Shown here: positions 33,841-40,955 of the stretch, piece by piece
Position numbering within the stretch: position 1 is the first letter of the stretch
Layout of the letters: every line of letters begins with the position of its first letter
Assembly: GCA_944387635.1 (NCBI GenBank)
Contig: CALXFT010000008.1
Location: 1-53,645, forward strand
Source: an uncultured Oscillospiraceae bacterium
GTDB lineage: Bacteria > Bacillota > Clostridia > Oscillospirales > Oscillospiraceae
Direction of reading: 5' to 3'
DNA length: 53,645 nucleotides
Made by a program: the position numbers and the translations under genes
Notes under the pieces: generated by a model
What the model was told of the DNA's origin: nothing
What the model saw: only the letters and a program-made list of their open reading frames with translations
Database searches by the model: none

Positions 33841-33882
33841 CACCCCCCCGGCGTCTGGGAAAGGACGCCGGGGGGTGTTTTC
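33841..33882 (+). terminator. Terminator after the second MATE gene
   Basis: GC-rich stem CACCCCCCCGGCGTC/GACGCCGGGGGGTG (33841-33855, 33864-33877, one extra C in the left arm) followed by TTTTC. Confidence 0.85.
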
Positions 33883-33891
33883 ATATGGACA

Positions 33892-34686
33892 TCAATTCAG
33901 ATTCAGCTTCCGGCTCACCAGCCAGTGCATAATCAGGTAACTTCCCACGCCGATGAGCAGCCACAGCAGAATCTGGGGCATCAGAATCCCCGCGAAGGAA
34001 GCATTTTCTCCGCCCACCAGGGCCAGTTCGCTACTCACACCCACGGCCAGAACGCCAAACCTGCTGATGCTGGTGACGCCATAGTATACCCCCACCGCCG
34101 CCAGAATCTTGTGTTTTTTCGCGATCACCGAGCCGGTCACAATGGCCAGCATAATCAGCAGCAGATTTGACAGGATTCCCACCAGCATGTACACCCCGAG
34201 CAGGGCGGCGTTCCTCAGTCCGAGGATGCTGATCCCGTTGGCGCAGGCCTCCGCGAACTGCCCCAGGCTCTCCAGCCGGCGTCCGTCCAGCTCCCGCAGG
34301 CCGAACAGAATCAAAATCGCGAACCCGGCAGCCACTGCCGCCACCCCCACGGCGTTGCCGATCAGACAGTTGACGTAGGCGGACAGGAGATTGACATGGC
34401 CGCTCACAGGCAGGGTGAAGGTCAGGTATCCCTGGTCCGTGAACCGGCTCTTGTAAAAATGGGCCAGGGTGAGAAACTGCATGGCGATCCCGCTGACAAT
34501 CAGCCCCAGAAAGGCGCCGGTCATGATCAGAGTCCCCAGGACCAGGAGCAGGCTGCTCTCCCGGCTCCCATCCAGCACCCGAAGGGCGCCGCCGCCCAGG
34601 ACGCCGCAGCCCAGGCAGATCAGGCACAGCAGGCCCAGGAGTTCCCGGACCGCCCGAAAATCGTGCTTCAACAGTTTGGCAAACAT
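33892..34686 (-). CDS. ABC transporter permease
   Basis: 264 residues with about six hydrophobic helices and no obvious extracellular domain, resembling the ABC-2 type permeases that pair with YtrB-like ATPases. It starts at 34686, overlapping the ATPase gene by 19 bases. The export substrate is unknown. In Firmicutes, operons of this form (GntR of the YtrA type, ATPase, permease) usually respond to cell-wall-acting antibiotics or stress, but the link here is only by gene order. Confidence 0.8.
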   Translation of the reverse strand: MFAKLLKHDFRAVRELLGLLCLICLGCGVLGGGALRVLDGSRESSLLLVLGTLIMTGAFLGLIVSGIAMQFLTLAHFYKSRFTDQGYLTFTLPVSGHVNLLSAYVNCLIGNAVGVAAVAAGFAILILFGLRELDGRRLESLGQFAEACANGISILGLRNAALLGVYMLVGILSNLLLIMLAIVTGSVIAKKHKILAAVGVYYGVTSISRFGVLAVGVSSELALVGGENASFAGILMPQILLWLLIGVGSYLIMHWLVSRKLNLN

Positions 34687-35384
34687 TTGAATACCTCCCG
34701 GAACAGTTCATCCAGGGACTTTCCGGTCTCCTCCCGGACCGTGTCGGCGTTGCCGCCGCGGATCACCCGCCCCTGGTACAAAAACAGGAATTCATCCAGT
34801 ACCCGCTCCACATCCGCGATGAGATGGGTGGAGATGACCACCGTGGCCTGGGGGTCGTAATTGGAAATGATGGTGTTCAGAATATAATCCCGGGCCGCCG
34901 GGTCCACGCCGCCGATGGGCTCGTCCAGCAGATACAGCTTTGCCCGCCGGGACATCACCAGAACCAGCTGGGCCTTCTCCTGGTTGCCCTTGGACAGCTC
35001 CCGGAACCGGGCCTCGGGGCGGATTCCCAGAGCCGTGAGCATCTGCTCCGCCCGCTGCCGGTCAAAATCGTCATAGAAATCGCCGAAGAAATCCAGCTGC
35101 TCCGACACCCGGGTCTGCCTGCCGAAGTAGGGCCGGTCCGGCAGATAGGATACCATGGCCTTGGTCTTGGGTCCCACCGGCTCGCCGCAGATCTCGATCC
35201 CGCCGGAAGTCGGGGTCAGCAGCCCCGCCGCCAGCTTCATGAAGGTGGTCTTGCCGCTGCCGTTTGGCCCCAGCAGGCCGATGATCTTCCCCTGGGGCAA
35301 CGACACGGTCAGTTCCTCCAGAGCCCCCAGGTCGCCATAGCGTTTGGTCAGCCCCGTAGTTTTCAATGTGTACCGTTCTTCCAT
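34668..35384 (-). CDS. ABC transporter ATP-binding protein
   Basis: 238 residues. Walker A is LLGPNGSGKTTFMKLAA (near residues 37-53), the signature is the degenerate LSKGNQEKAQLVLV, Walker B is KLYLLDEPIGGVDPAA and the H-loop is TVVISTHLIADVE. The KGN form of the signature is typical of YtrB-like and other antimicrobial-peptide exporters. It energises the permease encoded downstream. It starts 3 bases after the GntR gene, with GGAGGAG upstream. Confidence 0.9.
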   Translation of the reverse strand: MEERYTLKTTGLTKRYGDLGALEELTVSLPQGKIIGLLGPNGSGKTTFMKLAAGLLTPTSGGIEICGEPVGPKTKAMVSYLPDRPYFGRQTRVSEQLDFFGDFYDDFDRQRAEQMLTALGIRPEARFRELSKGNQEKAQLVLVMSRRAKLYLLDEPIGGVDPAARDYILNTIISNYDPQATVVISTHLIADVERVLDEFLFLYQGRVIRGGNADTVREETGKSLDELFREVFKCLPNC

Positions 35385-35387
35385 CCT

Positions 35388-35753
35388 TTACTCCTCCTTT
35401 TCCATCTCCAGCAGCAGCTGGGCCGCCTGGGCCGGAGCCACGCCGAAAACCTGAAATTTCTCCGCGCACTCCCGGGCCAATGTCCGCAGGGTCTGCTCCC
35501 GCATGGCCCGCAGCACCGCCTCGTCCCGGGTGACGCTGCGGCCGCTGGTGCCGCCGCTGACCAGAAGGTCCTCCCGCTCCAGCTCTGTCAGCGCCCGCTG
35601 CATGGTGTTGGGATTTACCTGGGCCTGGGCCGCCAGATCCCGGACCGAAGGGAACTTCTGTCCCGGAGCAAACTCTCCCCGGACGATTGCCCCCCGGATG
35701 GCAGCCATGATCTGCTGATACACCGGCTGGTCGCCGGTCAGTTTCCAGTTCAT
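35388..35753 (-). CDS. GntR-family repressor, YtrA type
   Basis: 121 residues. An N-terminal winged helix (about 10-75: QPVYQQIMAAIRGAIVRGEF, SVRDLAAQAQVNPNTMQRAL) is followed by a short helical tail, the compact form of the YtrA subfamily. It is the first gene of the ABC exporter operon. A 16-bp inverted repeat directly ahead of it (35765-35802) overlaps its own promoter, so it most likely represses its own operon. The inducer is unknown. Confidence 0.9.
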   Translation of the reverse strand: MNWKLTGDQPVYQQIMAAIRGAIVRGEFAPGQKFPSVRDLAAQAQVNPNTMQRALTELEREDLLVSGGTSGRSVTRDEAVLRAMREQTLRTLARECAEKFQVFGVAPAQAAQLLLEMEKEE

Positions 35754-35764
35754 ATGCCCCTCCT

Positions 35765-35802
35765 TTGTGCTATTGTATTAGTGCATTAATACAATAGCAC
35801 AA
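35765..35802 (-). promoter_or_regulatory. Operator of the GntR regulator
   Basis: Perfect inverted repeat with 16-base arms, TTGTGCTATTGTATTA (35765-35780) and TAATACAATAGCACAA (35787-35802), around GTGCAT. The right arm contains the -10 box of the operon promoter. Confidence 0.85.
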
Positions 35803-35819
35803 TACTCCGGCATTGTCAA
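35791..35819 (-). promoter_or_regulatory. Promoter of the GntR/ABC operon
   Basis: Minus strand: TTGACA (35814-35819), a 17-base spacer and TATTGT (35791-35796), overlapping the palindromic operator. Confidence 0.75.
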
Positions 35820-35870
35820 CCCCGCAGCCATAAAATTTTCTTAATTTTCCCTAAAGATCCAGTTCCGGGG

Positions 35871-35926
35871 TTGACACGGAAGGTTGAATAAGTTAAACTC
35901 CAGTTATAGGGTTTAACTAATTCAAC
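35871..35926 (+). promoter_or_regulatory. Promoter and operator of the blaI-like gene
   Basis: TTGACA (35871-35876), a 17-base spacer and TAAACT (35894-35899). A near-perfect inverted repeat flanks the start: GTTGAATAAGTTAAAC (35883-35898) and GTTTAACTAATTCAAC (35911-35926), 15 of 16 positions matching. The left arm overlaps the -10 box, so BlaI binding would block its own promoter. Confidence 0.8.
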
Positions 35927-35953
35927 CCATTTCCCTGTAAAGGAGATCCGCTT

Positions 35954-36316
35954 ATGGAAACGCCCAAGATTTTTGAAAGTGAATTCCGCTTTTGTCTGAT
36001 CCTGTGGGAGCACGAGCCAGTCAATTCCACCCGGCTGGTAGAGCTGTGCAAAGCCCAGCTGGGCTGGTCCAAGGCCACCACCTACACGGTGATCCGCCGC
36101 CTTGCCCAGCGAGGCGTAGTGAAAAGTGAAAACGCCACAGTCACTGCCCTGATTTCCAAAGAGGAGGCCCAGAGCGCCCGGCTGGAGGAAATGGTGGAGC
36201 AGACCTTCCAGGGCAGCATCCCCGCCTTCCTGGCCGCCTTCTCCCGGAGCAAGAAGCTCAGCCGGGAGGAGGCAGCCCAGCTCCAGGCCATGATCGACCA
36301 GTATGAGGAGGAATGA
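35954..36316 (+). CDS. BlaI/MecI-family transcriptional repressor
   Basis: 120 residues. The winged helix occupies the first 75 residues (FRFCLILWEHEPVNSTRLVE, then GWSKATTYTVIRRLAQRGVV), followed by a dimerisation helix region containing SRSKKLSREEAAQLQAMIDQ. In the family, a partner BlaR1 protease inactivates the repressor when beta-lactams are sensed. The partner gene directly downstream overlaps by 4 bases (ATGA) but is broken, so induction by that route looks lost. The operator at 35883-35926 suggests autoregulation. No beta-lactamase gene is in the window. Confidence 0.92.
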   Translation: METPKIFESEFRFCLILWEHEPVNSTRLVELCKAQLGWSKATTYTVIRRLAQRGVVKSENATVTALISKEEAQSARLEEMVEQTFQGSIPAFLAAFSRSKKLSREEAAQLQAMIDQYEEE

Positions 36317-37207
36317 CCATGGAGCGGCTGTTTGAAAGCGTCCTGACCGCCAGCTTTCACGGCAGCATCGTCATTGCCGCGGTGCTGATCCTCCGGCTGG
36401 TCCTGAAAAGGGCGCCGAAAAAGTACATCTGCATGCTGTGGCTCCTGGCCGGCCTGCGGCTGCTCATGCCCTTTGAGATCCAGTCCGGCCTCAGTCTCCA
36501 GCCCCACCCCCAGAGGCTGGAGCAGCGAACCCAGGCCATGTGGCAGGCAGAACCATACAGCGGCCAGACGACCCCGGCTTCCGAAGGGCAGTCCCCTGCG
36601 CCAGCGGAACCCACATCCTCCGCGGAGTCCGGCTCCCCGGCCTCCCCGCTTTCGGACAGCGTGGTCTCCCACGGGTCCCCGGCTCCGGAGTCTTCCGTAT
36701 CCGCTTTCGCCGTGGCCGCCCATGTCTGGCTGGCCGTCATGGGCGGCTTCCTGATCTACAGCCTGGCCGCCTGTCTTCGGCTGCGCCGCCGGGACCGGAA
36801 GCGGTTTCCTGGCAGACAAGTCCCAGGAGGAGATCCCCCAGCTGTGCCTGGATGCCCTGGAGGAGCTTCGCGGCCGGGACAGCTATGCCGTCCGGGTCCA
36901 GAGCAGCGGCGAGAGCACCAACCCCAGCTACAGCGCGGACCTGTACATCATCCAGACCGAGGGCTTCGTCAACACCGCCCCTGCCGCGGCAGCCGGCGCG
37001 GAACAGGCTGCCCAGCGGGCCATGGCGGAGTGCACCCTGCCCGCCGCTGCAGGTCTGGATCTGGGCTTCAACAAGACCACGGTGTACTACGATTCCGAGG
37101 CCGGCATGTGGAAGGTGGAATTCACCGCCTCCTGGGACGATGAGATCTACCAGGCCGTATACATGGACAATCAGGGCCTCACCCGGATGACTGTCACACG
37201 CAAGTAA
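36313..37207 (+). pseudogene. BlaR1-like M56 peptidase gene with internal deletion and frame change
   Basis: The first about 160 residues (from 36313, or more likely the ATG at 36319) match the N-terminal membrane part of M56/BlaR1 sensors: SFHGSIVIAAVLILRLVLKR, KYICMLWLLAGLRLLMPFEI, then a Ser/Pro-rich stretch and VWLAVMGGFLIYSLAACLRL. Near 36800 the reading frame changes, and a different frame carries a soluble C-terminal piece (GFLADKSQEEIPQLCLDALE ... YQAVYMDNQGLTRMTVTRK) to the stop at 37207. The HEXXH protease centre and the rest of the membrane domain, several hundred residues in intact homologues, are missing. The gene follows blaI in the normal order. Either a real deletion or an assembly collapse. 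Confidence 0.75.
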
Positions 37208-37259
37208 AACCGCTCTTGGCTCCCCTGCCTGGGGGAGCCAGGGAGTACGCGGCAAGCGC

Positions 37260-37404
37260 AAAGGGGCTGTCTCACAATAGCTCTTTTAAGAAAACGCATA
37301 TAAATTAAGTTCGGCTGGATTACCTTGGTTTTGGTAATCCAGCCGTTTTTTATTGCGATTTGTTGGGCTGTTTTTCAGAAGTTGCATTTTGAGACAGCCC
37401 CTTT
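37260..37404 (+). mobile_element. MITE-like element with 15-bp terminal inverted repeats
   Basis: 145 bases bounded by perfect inverted repeats AAAGGGGCTGTCTCA (37260-37274) and TGAGACAGCCCCTTT (37390-37404), with weaker pairing continuing inward. GGGGCTGTCTCA-type ends are characteristic of IS1182-like transposons. No transposase is inside. The interior carries a strong hairpin GGCTGGATTACC/GGTAATCCAGCC (37313-37324, 37333-37344) followed by GTTTTTTATT, which would terminate plus-strand transcription. No clear target-site duplication was found. Confidence 0.8.
37313..37352 (+). terminator. Terminator inside the MITE-like element
   Basis: 12-bp perfect stem followed by GTTTTTTATT, positioned to end transcripts coming from the blaI region. 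Confidence 0.75.
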
Positions 37405-37407
37405 TCC

Positions 37408-38442
37408 TTATTCTGTTCCTTCCAGAATCCGGTCTGTCAGCTCCAGGGTGTTGCGCACCAGCATGTCCGGCCGCAGGTATTGCCGGTAGTAAGCTTCGTT
37501 GGCCCGCTCCATGGCGCACAGGGCCTGGAGGTCCCCCGCCAGCGTGTCCACCGCCCGGACACAGTCCTCTGCCGTTTCGAAGGGCAGATAGTTTACCCCC
37601 TCCCGGAAGTCCCCGGGAACGCGGTAGCGGAAGGTCTCGTTGACAATGGCCTTGGCCGCCGCCACATACTCCCCGGTCTTCCAGCCGATGCTCTCATGCA
37701 GGCCCATGGAGCCGATGCAGATGTCGCTGTCATGGAGCAGCCGGATATAGTGCTTGCGCTCCGTATACCGGGCAGGAAGGATCAAATCCGGGGCCAGCTT
37801 TTCCGACAGTGCGCCGTCGTTGAGGCCGCCTAAGAAGTTCCCGCCGTACCGCTCCCGCAGGGTCCGGATGATCTCGATCCGAATGCGGTTGATCTGCGTC
37901 CGCTCCCGGTTCTTCTCCGGGGGCTGGGTGGGGTCCCGGTCGTCCCAGAGCCGGGTCAGGAACAGAATCCGGGGACTTTCCGGCTGCCGGGCCTTTCCTT
38001 CAAAGACCTCCGGCGTAAAGTACCGGTCCGGCGCCCGGCCCAGAAGGTTTTTGGCCAGGGCCTTCCACCCCGGCTCCCCAATGGGGCTGCGCCTGTGGGT
38101 CACATGGTAGTTAAAGCCCAGAGGGTGGATCTTATCCGCGTATTGGGGAAAGAGAGTCCGGTTCCGTTCCGAACAGAAGCTTCGCTTGAAGTACACTTCG
38201 CACCAGGCAAGGCCCTTTTCCATGTCCGGAGTATCTTGGTAGCCGTCCCACAGGTCGTAGAGCAGCCTCTTGCCCCGGTATTGGGCCAGGACCACCGGCA
38301 GGCCGTGGAAGGGATGGGTCCGGTCCCGGGAGCGGTCCTCCAGGGTCACCGGCCAGCCCTGATCCCGCAGGGTGAGAAAACCCGTCAGGATCTGGCTGAT
38401 GTGGGGGATGTCAGAGGGGATGGTCAGCCGAACCGGTTCCAT
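37408..38442 (-). CDS. Hypothetical protein, possibly a glycosyltransferase-like enzyme
   Basis: About 344 residues, soluble, no signal peptide. I do not recognise a named family with certainty. The middle (PRILFLTRLWDDRDPTQPPE...TQINRIRIEIIRTLRERYGG) and the end (CIGSMGLHESIGWKTGEYVA, then AKAIVNE) resemble the donor-binding half of GT-B glycosyltransferases that strip or add surface sugars, but the match is loose. The ATG at 38442 is preferred (AAGGAG 6 bases ahead) over 38448. It overlaps the end of the DUF5662 gene by 32 bases, so the two are co-transcribed. Confidence 0.6.
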   Translation of the reverse strand: MEPVRLTIPSDIPHISQILTGFLTLRDQGWPVTLEDRSRDRTHPFHGLPVVLAQYRGKRLLYDLWDGYQDTPDMEKGLAWCEVYFKRSFCSERNRTLFPQYADKIHPLGFNYHVTHRRSPIGEPGWKALAKNLLGRAPDRYFTPEVFEGKARQPESPRILFLTRLWDDRDPTQPPEKNRERTQINRIRIEIIRTLRERYGGNFLGGLNDGALSEKLAPDLILPARYTERKHYIRLLHDSDICIGSMGLHESIGWKTGEYVAAAKAIVNETFRYRVPGDFREGVNYLPFETAEDCVRAVDTLAGDLQALCAMERANEAYYRQYLRPDMLVRNTLELTDRILEGTE

Positions 38443-39007
38443 AGGCATCTCCTTCCCGGCCCGTCTCCCAGGGGAAGGGCTTCCCGGCCAGCACCGAATC
38501 TCTCAGATACCGGAAGGTCTCCCGCTCTCCCTGCCGGGCCAGCATGGTCAGAATGTAGTGAAGCTCCCGGCGGGTCTGCTCGTGCATCAGCTCCCGCTCC
38601 CGGCTCCGTTCGAAGTAGGCAAGGGCCGCGTCATCCCGGTAGTCCTTGCCCTGGTAGGTCATACAGGCGGCCCGGCGGTCCATGACCATCTCCACCAGAT
38701 ATTTTCTCGGCATGGGGATGGGGGTGTAGGTCCGGGTCTGGCGGTTCATGTCCGTCCAGTATTCATAGTGGTGCCGGTTGCGGCCCTTGTGGTGCATCCA
38801 GGCCTCGCTGTAGCCCTTGTCCTCCCGCTCGGCGGCGTTGGGGCTGCGGTTGCCCTGGTAGTACTTTGCCCCGGCCCGAAACTCCGTGAGGGAGTACTTG
38901 GACAGGTCGTGGGTCAGGCCCTGCCAGTACAGTCCCACCCGGAAGCACCCCAGGCAGACCAGCCAGCGGTGTTTGGTTATGGTTTTGAAATGCCGCCACG
39001 CTTTCAT
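38411..39007 (-). CDS. DUF5662 family protein
   Basis: 198 residues. The pattern KAWRHFKTITKHRWLV, CFRVGLYWQGLTHDLSKYSL, AWMHHKGRNRHHYEYW and the later MVMDRRAACMTYQGKDYRDD match DUF5662, a family of unknown function found in many gut Firmicutes. The conserved histidine/aspartate pairs (HDLSK, HHKGRNRHH) suggest a metal-dependent HD-like hydrolase, but this is inference. ATG at 39007 follows AAGGAGG by 8 bases; upstream codons to 39109 would cross the promoter. Confidence 0.8.
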   Translation of the reverse strand: MKAWRHFKTITKHRWLVCLGCFRVGLYWQGLTHDLSKYSLTEFRAGAKYYQGNRSPNAAEREDKGYSEAWMHHKGRNRHHYEYWTDMNRQTRTYTPIPMPRKYLVEMVMDRRAACMTYQGKDYRDDAALAYFERSRERELMHEQTRRELHYILTMLARQGERETFRYLRDSVLAGKPFPWETGREGDAYGTGSADHPL

Positions 39008-39038
39008 GCCCGCCGCCTCCTTCCGTGTTCTTGCCCCC

Positions 39039-39066
39039 ATTATAGCAAATCTGCCGCCGAATGCAA
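39039..39066 (-). promoter_or_regulatory. Promoter of the DUF5662 operon
   Basis: Minus strand: TTGCAT (39061-39066), a 16-base spacer and TATAAT (39039-39044), immediately downstream of the prfC terminator. Confidence 0.7.
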
Positions 39067-39068
39067 GG

Positions 39069-39100
39069 AAAAAGAGCGAAGGGGCCTCCTCCGCTCTTTT
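39069..39100 (-). terminator. Terminator of prfC
   Basis: Stem AAAAAGAGCG/CGCTCTTTT (39069-39078, 39092-39100) following the prfC stop on the minus strand, with T-rich end. Confidence 0.65.
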
Positions 39101-39105
39101 GTGTA

Positions 39106-40698
39106 TCATCCCTCGGAAACCACGATCTCCGAGACCTTCAGGCCGGGGTTGCGGCGGCAGGTGAAGTCGATGGCCCAGTAGCTGCTGAAGACCATCAGAT
39201 TGTTGCCCCGGTAGTCCTCCAGCAGCTCCGCGTCGGAGCCCAGGTTCAGATCCGTCAGGTCCCCGGAATAGGCGTCAACCCGGCGGATCTCCTCGTAGGG
39301 CAGCATCTCCATGCGCAGCTCCACACCGTACTCATTTTTCATCCGGTACTGGAACACGTCCAGCTGCAGCGTACCCACCACGCCTACGATGACCTCCTCC
39401 ATACCGGAGTTGGGCAGCTTGAAGATCTGGATGGCGCCCTCCTGGGCGATCTGCTCCGTACCCTTGACGAACTGCTTGCGCTTCATGGAGTCCTTGGCGC
39501 TGACCCGGCAGAAGTGCTCGGGGGCAAAGGTGGGAATGCCGGAATAGGTGAACTTCTTCCCAGGCACGGTGATGGTGTCGCCGATGGAGAAGATGCCCGG
39601 ATCAAAGACGCCGATGATGTCGCCGGCGTAGGCCTCCTCCACAATCTCCCGCTCCGCCGCCATCAGCTGCTGGGGCTGGGACAGGCGCATTTTCTTCTTG
39701 CCCTGGACGTGGTAGTATTCCGCGTCCCGCTGGAACTTGCCGGAGCAGATGCGCATGAAGGCCAGCCGGTCCCGGTGGGCCTTGTTCATGTTGGCCTGGA
39801 TCTTGAAGACGAAGGCAGAGAAGTCCGGGCTGAAGGCGTCTATCACGCCGCAGTCCGCGGTCCGGGACAGAGGCGGCGGGGTGAGCTTCAGGAAGGACTC
39901 CAGGAAGGGCTCAATGCCGAAGTTGGTCAGCGCGGAGCCGAAGAACACCGGGGACAGCTGCCCCCGCCGGACCGCCTCCACATCCAGCTCCCGTCCTGCG
40001 GACAGGAGCTCCACATCGTCGATGAGCTGCCGGTGCTTGCTCTCGGAATCCAGGAGCTGGGCCACCAGGGGATCGTACAGGTCCACAGCCATCTTTTCCG
40101 CCCGCTTCTTGCCGGAGACCCCGGAGAAGAACAGCAGCCGGCTCTGCTCCCGGTCGAAGACGCCCTGAAAGTCCTTGCCGCAGCCGATGGGCCAGTTCAT
40201 GGCATAGGTGTCGATGCCCAGTTCCCGCTCCACTTCGTCCAGCAGGTCGAAGGGGTCCTTGGTCTCCCGGTCCATCTTGTTGATAAAGGTAAAAATAGGA
40301 ATATGCCGCATGGCGCAGACCTTGAACAGCTTCCGGGTCTGGGGCTCCACGCCCTTGGCGCCGTCGATGACCATGACGGCGGAGTCCGCGGCCATGAGGG
40401 TCCGGTAGGTATCTTCGGAAAAGTCCTGGTGGCCGGGAGTGTCCAGAATGTTGATGCAGAATCCGTTGTACTGGAACTGCATGACGGAAGAGCTGACGGA
40501 GATGCCGCGCTGCTTTTCGATCTCCATCCAGTCCGAGGTGGCGGCCCGGGCATTCTTCTTGCCCTTAACCACACCGGCCTGGGCAATGGCGCCGCCGTAG
40601 AGCAGAAATTTTTCCGTCAGGGTGGTTTTACCGGCGTCGGGGTGAGAGATAATGGCGAAGGTCCGGCGGCGGCTGATTTCATCGATCAATTGACGCAT
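39106..40698 (-). CDS. prfC: Peptide chain release factor 3
   Basis: 530 residues, a translational GTPase that recycles RF1/RF2 from the ribosome after termination. GTPase motifs: G1 SHPDAGKTTLTEK (from about 18), switch region EKQRGISVSSSV, G3 DTPGHQDFSEDTYR, and G4 TFINKMDRE. Domains II and III follow, ending in LEDYRGNNLMVFSSYWAID. Full length. Its leader carries a seven-codon upstream ORF (40753-40776). The ATG at 40698 is preceded by TTTTGGAGGGAATC. Confidence 0.96.
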   Translation of the reverse strand: MRQLIDEISRRRTFAIISHPDAGKTTLTEKFLLYGGAIAQAGVVKGKKNARAATSDWMEIEKQRGISVSSSVMQFQYNGFCINILDTPGHQDFSEDTYRTLMAADSAVMVIDGAKGVEPQTRKLFKVCAMRHIPIFTFINKMDRETKDPFDLLDEVERELGIDTYAMNWPIGCGKDFQGVFDREQSRLLFFSGVSGKKRAEKMAVDLYDPLVAQLLDSESKHRQLIDDVELLSAGRELDVEAVRRGQLSPVFFGSALTNFGIEPFLESFLKLTPPPLSRTADCGVIDAFSPDFSAFVFKIQANMNKAHRDRLAFMRICSGKFQRDAEYYHVQGKKKMRLSQPQQLMAAEREIVEEAYAGDIIGVFDPGIFSIGDTITVPGKKFTYSGIPTFAPEHFCRVSAKDSMKRKQFVKGTEQIAQEGAIQIFKLPNSGMEEVIVGVVGTLQLDVFQYRMKNEYGVELRMEMLPYEEIRRVDAYSGDLTDLNLGSDAELLEDYRGNNLMVFSSYWAIDFTCRRNPGLKVSEIVVSEG

Positions 40699-40752
40699 TG
40701 TTCAGATTCCCTCCAAAAGTGATTGTCATGTGTATCAAAGCCGGAGGGGGAG

Positions 40753-40776
40753 CTAAATGGGAGCGAAATGAACCAT
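40753..40776 (-). promoter_or_regulatory. Seven-codon upstream ORF in the prfC leader
   Basis: On the minus-strand leader, GGAGG lies 5 bases before an ATG that opens MVHFAPI and stops at UAG. The initiation context (TTTTGGAGGAATCTATG) is nearly a copy of the prfC context (TTTTGGAGGGAATC...ATG). It ends 54 bases before the prfC start codon. Because prfC acts in termination, a translated mini-ORF ending in UAG is a candidate control element. Confidence 0.45.
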
Positions 40777-40817
40777 AGATTCCTCCAAAACAGCTGTATT
40801 CATTCAAAAACCACTTT

Positions 40818-40846
40818 AGTTTATCATATTTTCCCGGGATTTACAA
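40818..40846 (-). promoter_or_regulatory. Probable promoter of prfC
   Basis: Minus strand: TTGTAA (40841-40846), a 17-base spacer and TAAACT (40818-40823). It leaves a leader of about 115 bases that contains the upstream ORF. Confidence 0.5.
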
Positions 40847-40904
40847 GTAGGAATCCGCCTTTCGGCCATACTTTTTCATCTCCCCAAGTCAACGCCGCCC
40901 CGGG

Positions 40905-40935
40905 TAAAAAAACAGGCCCCCAAAATGGGAGCCTG
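40905..40935 (-). terminator. Terminator after fba
   Basis: Minus strand: CAGGCTCCC/GGGGGCCTG stem (40913-40935) followed by a run of seven T. Confidence 0.85.
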
Positions 40936-40955
40936 TTTGGAACGGAAATGCCGGA

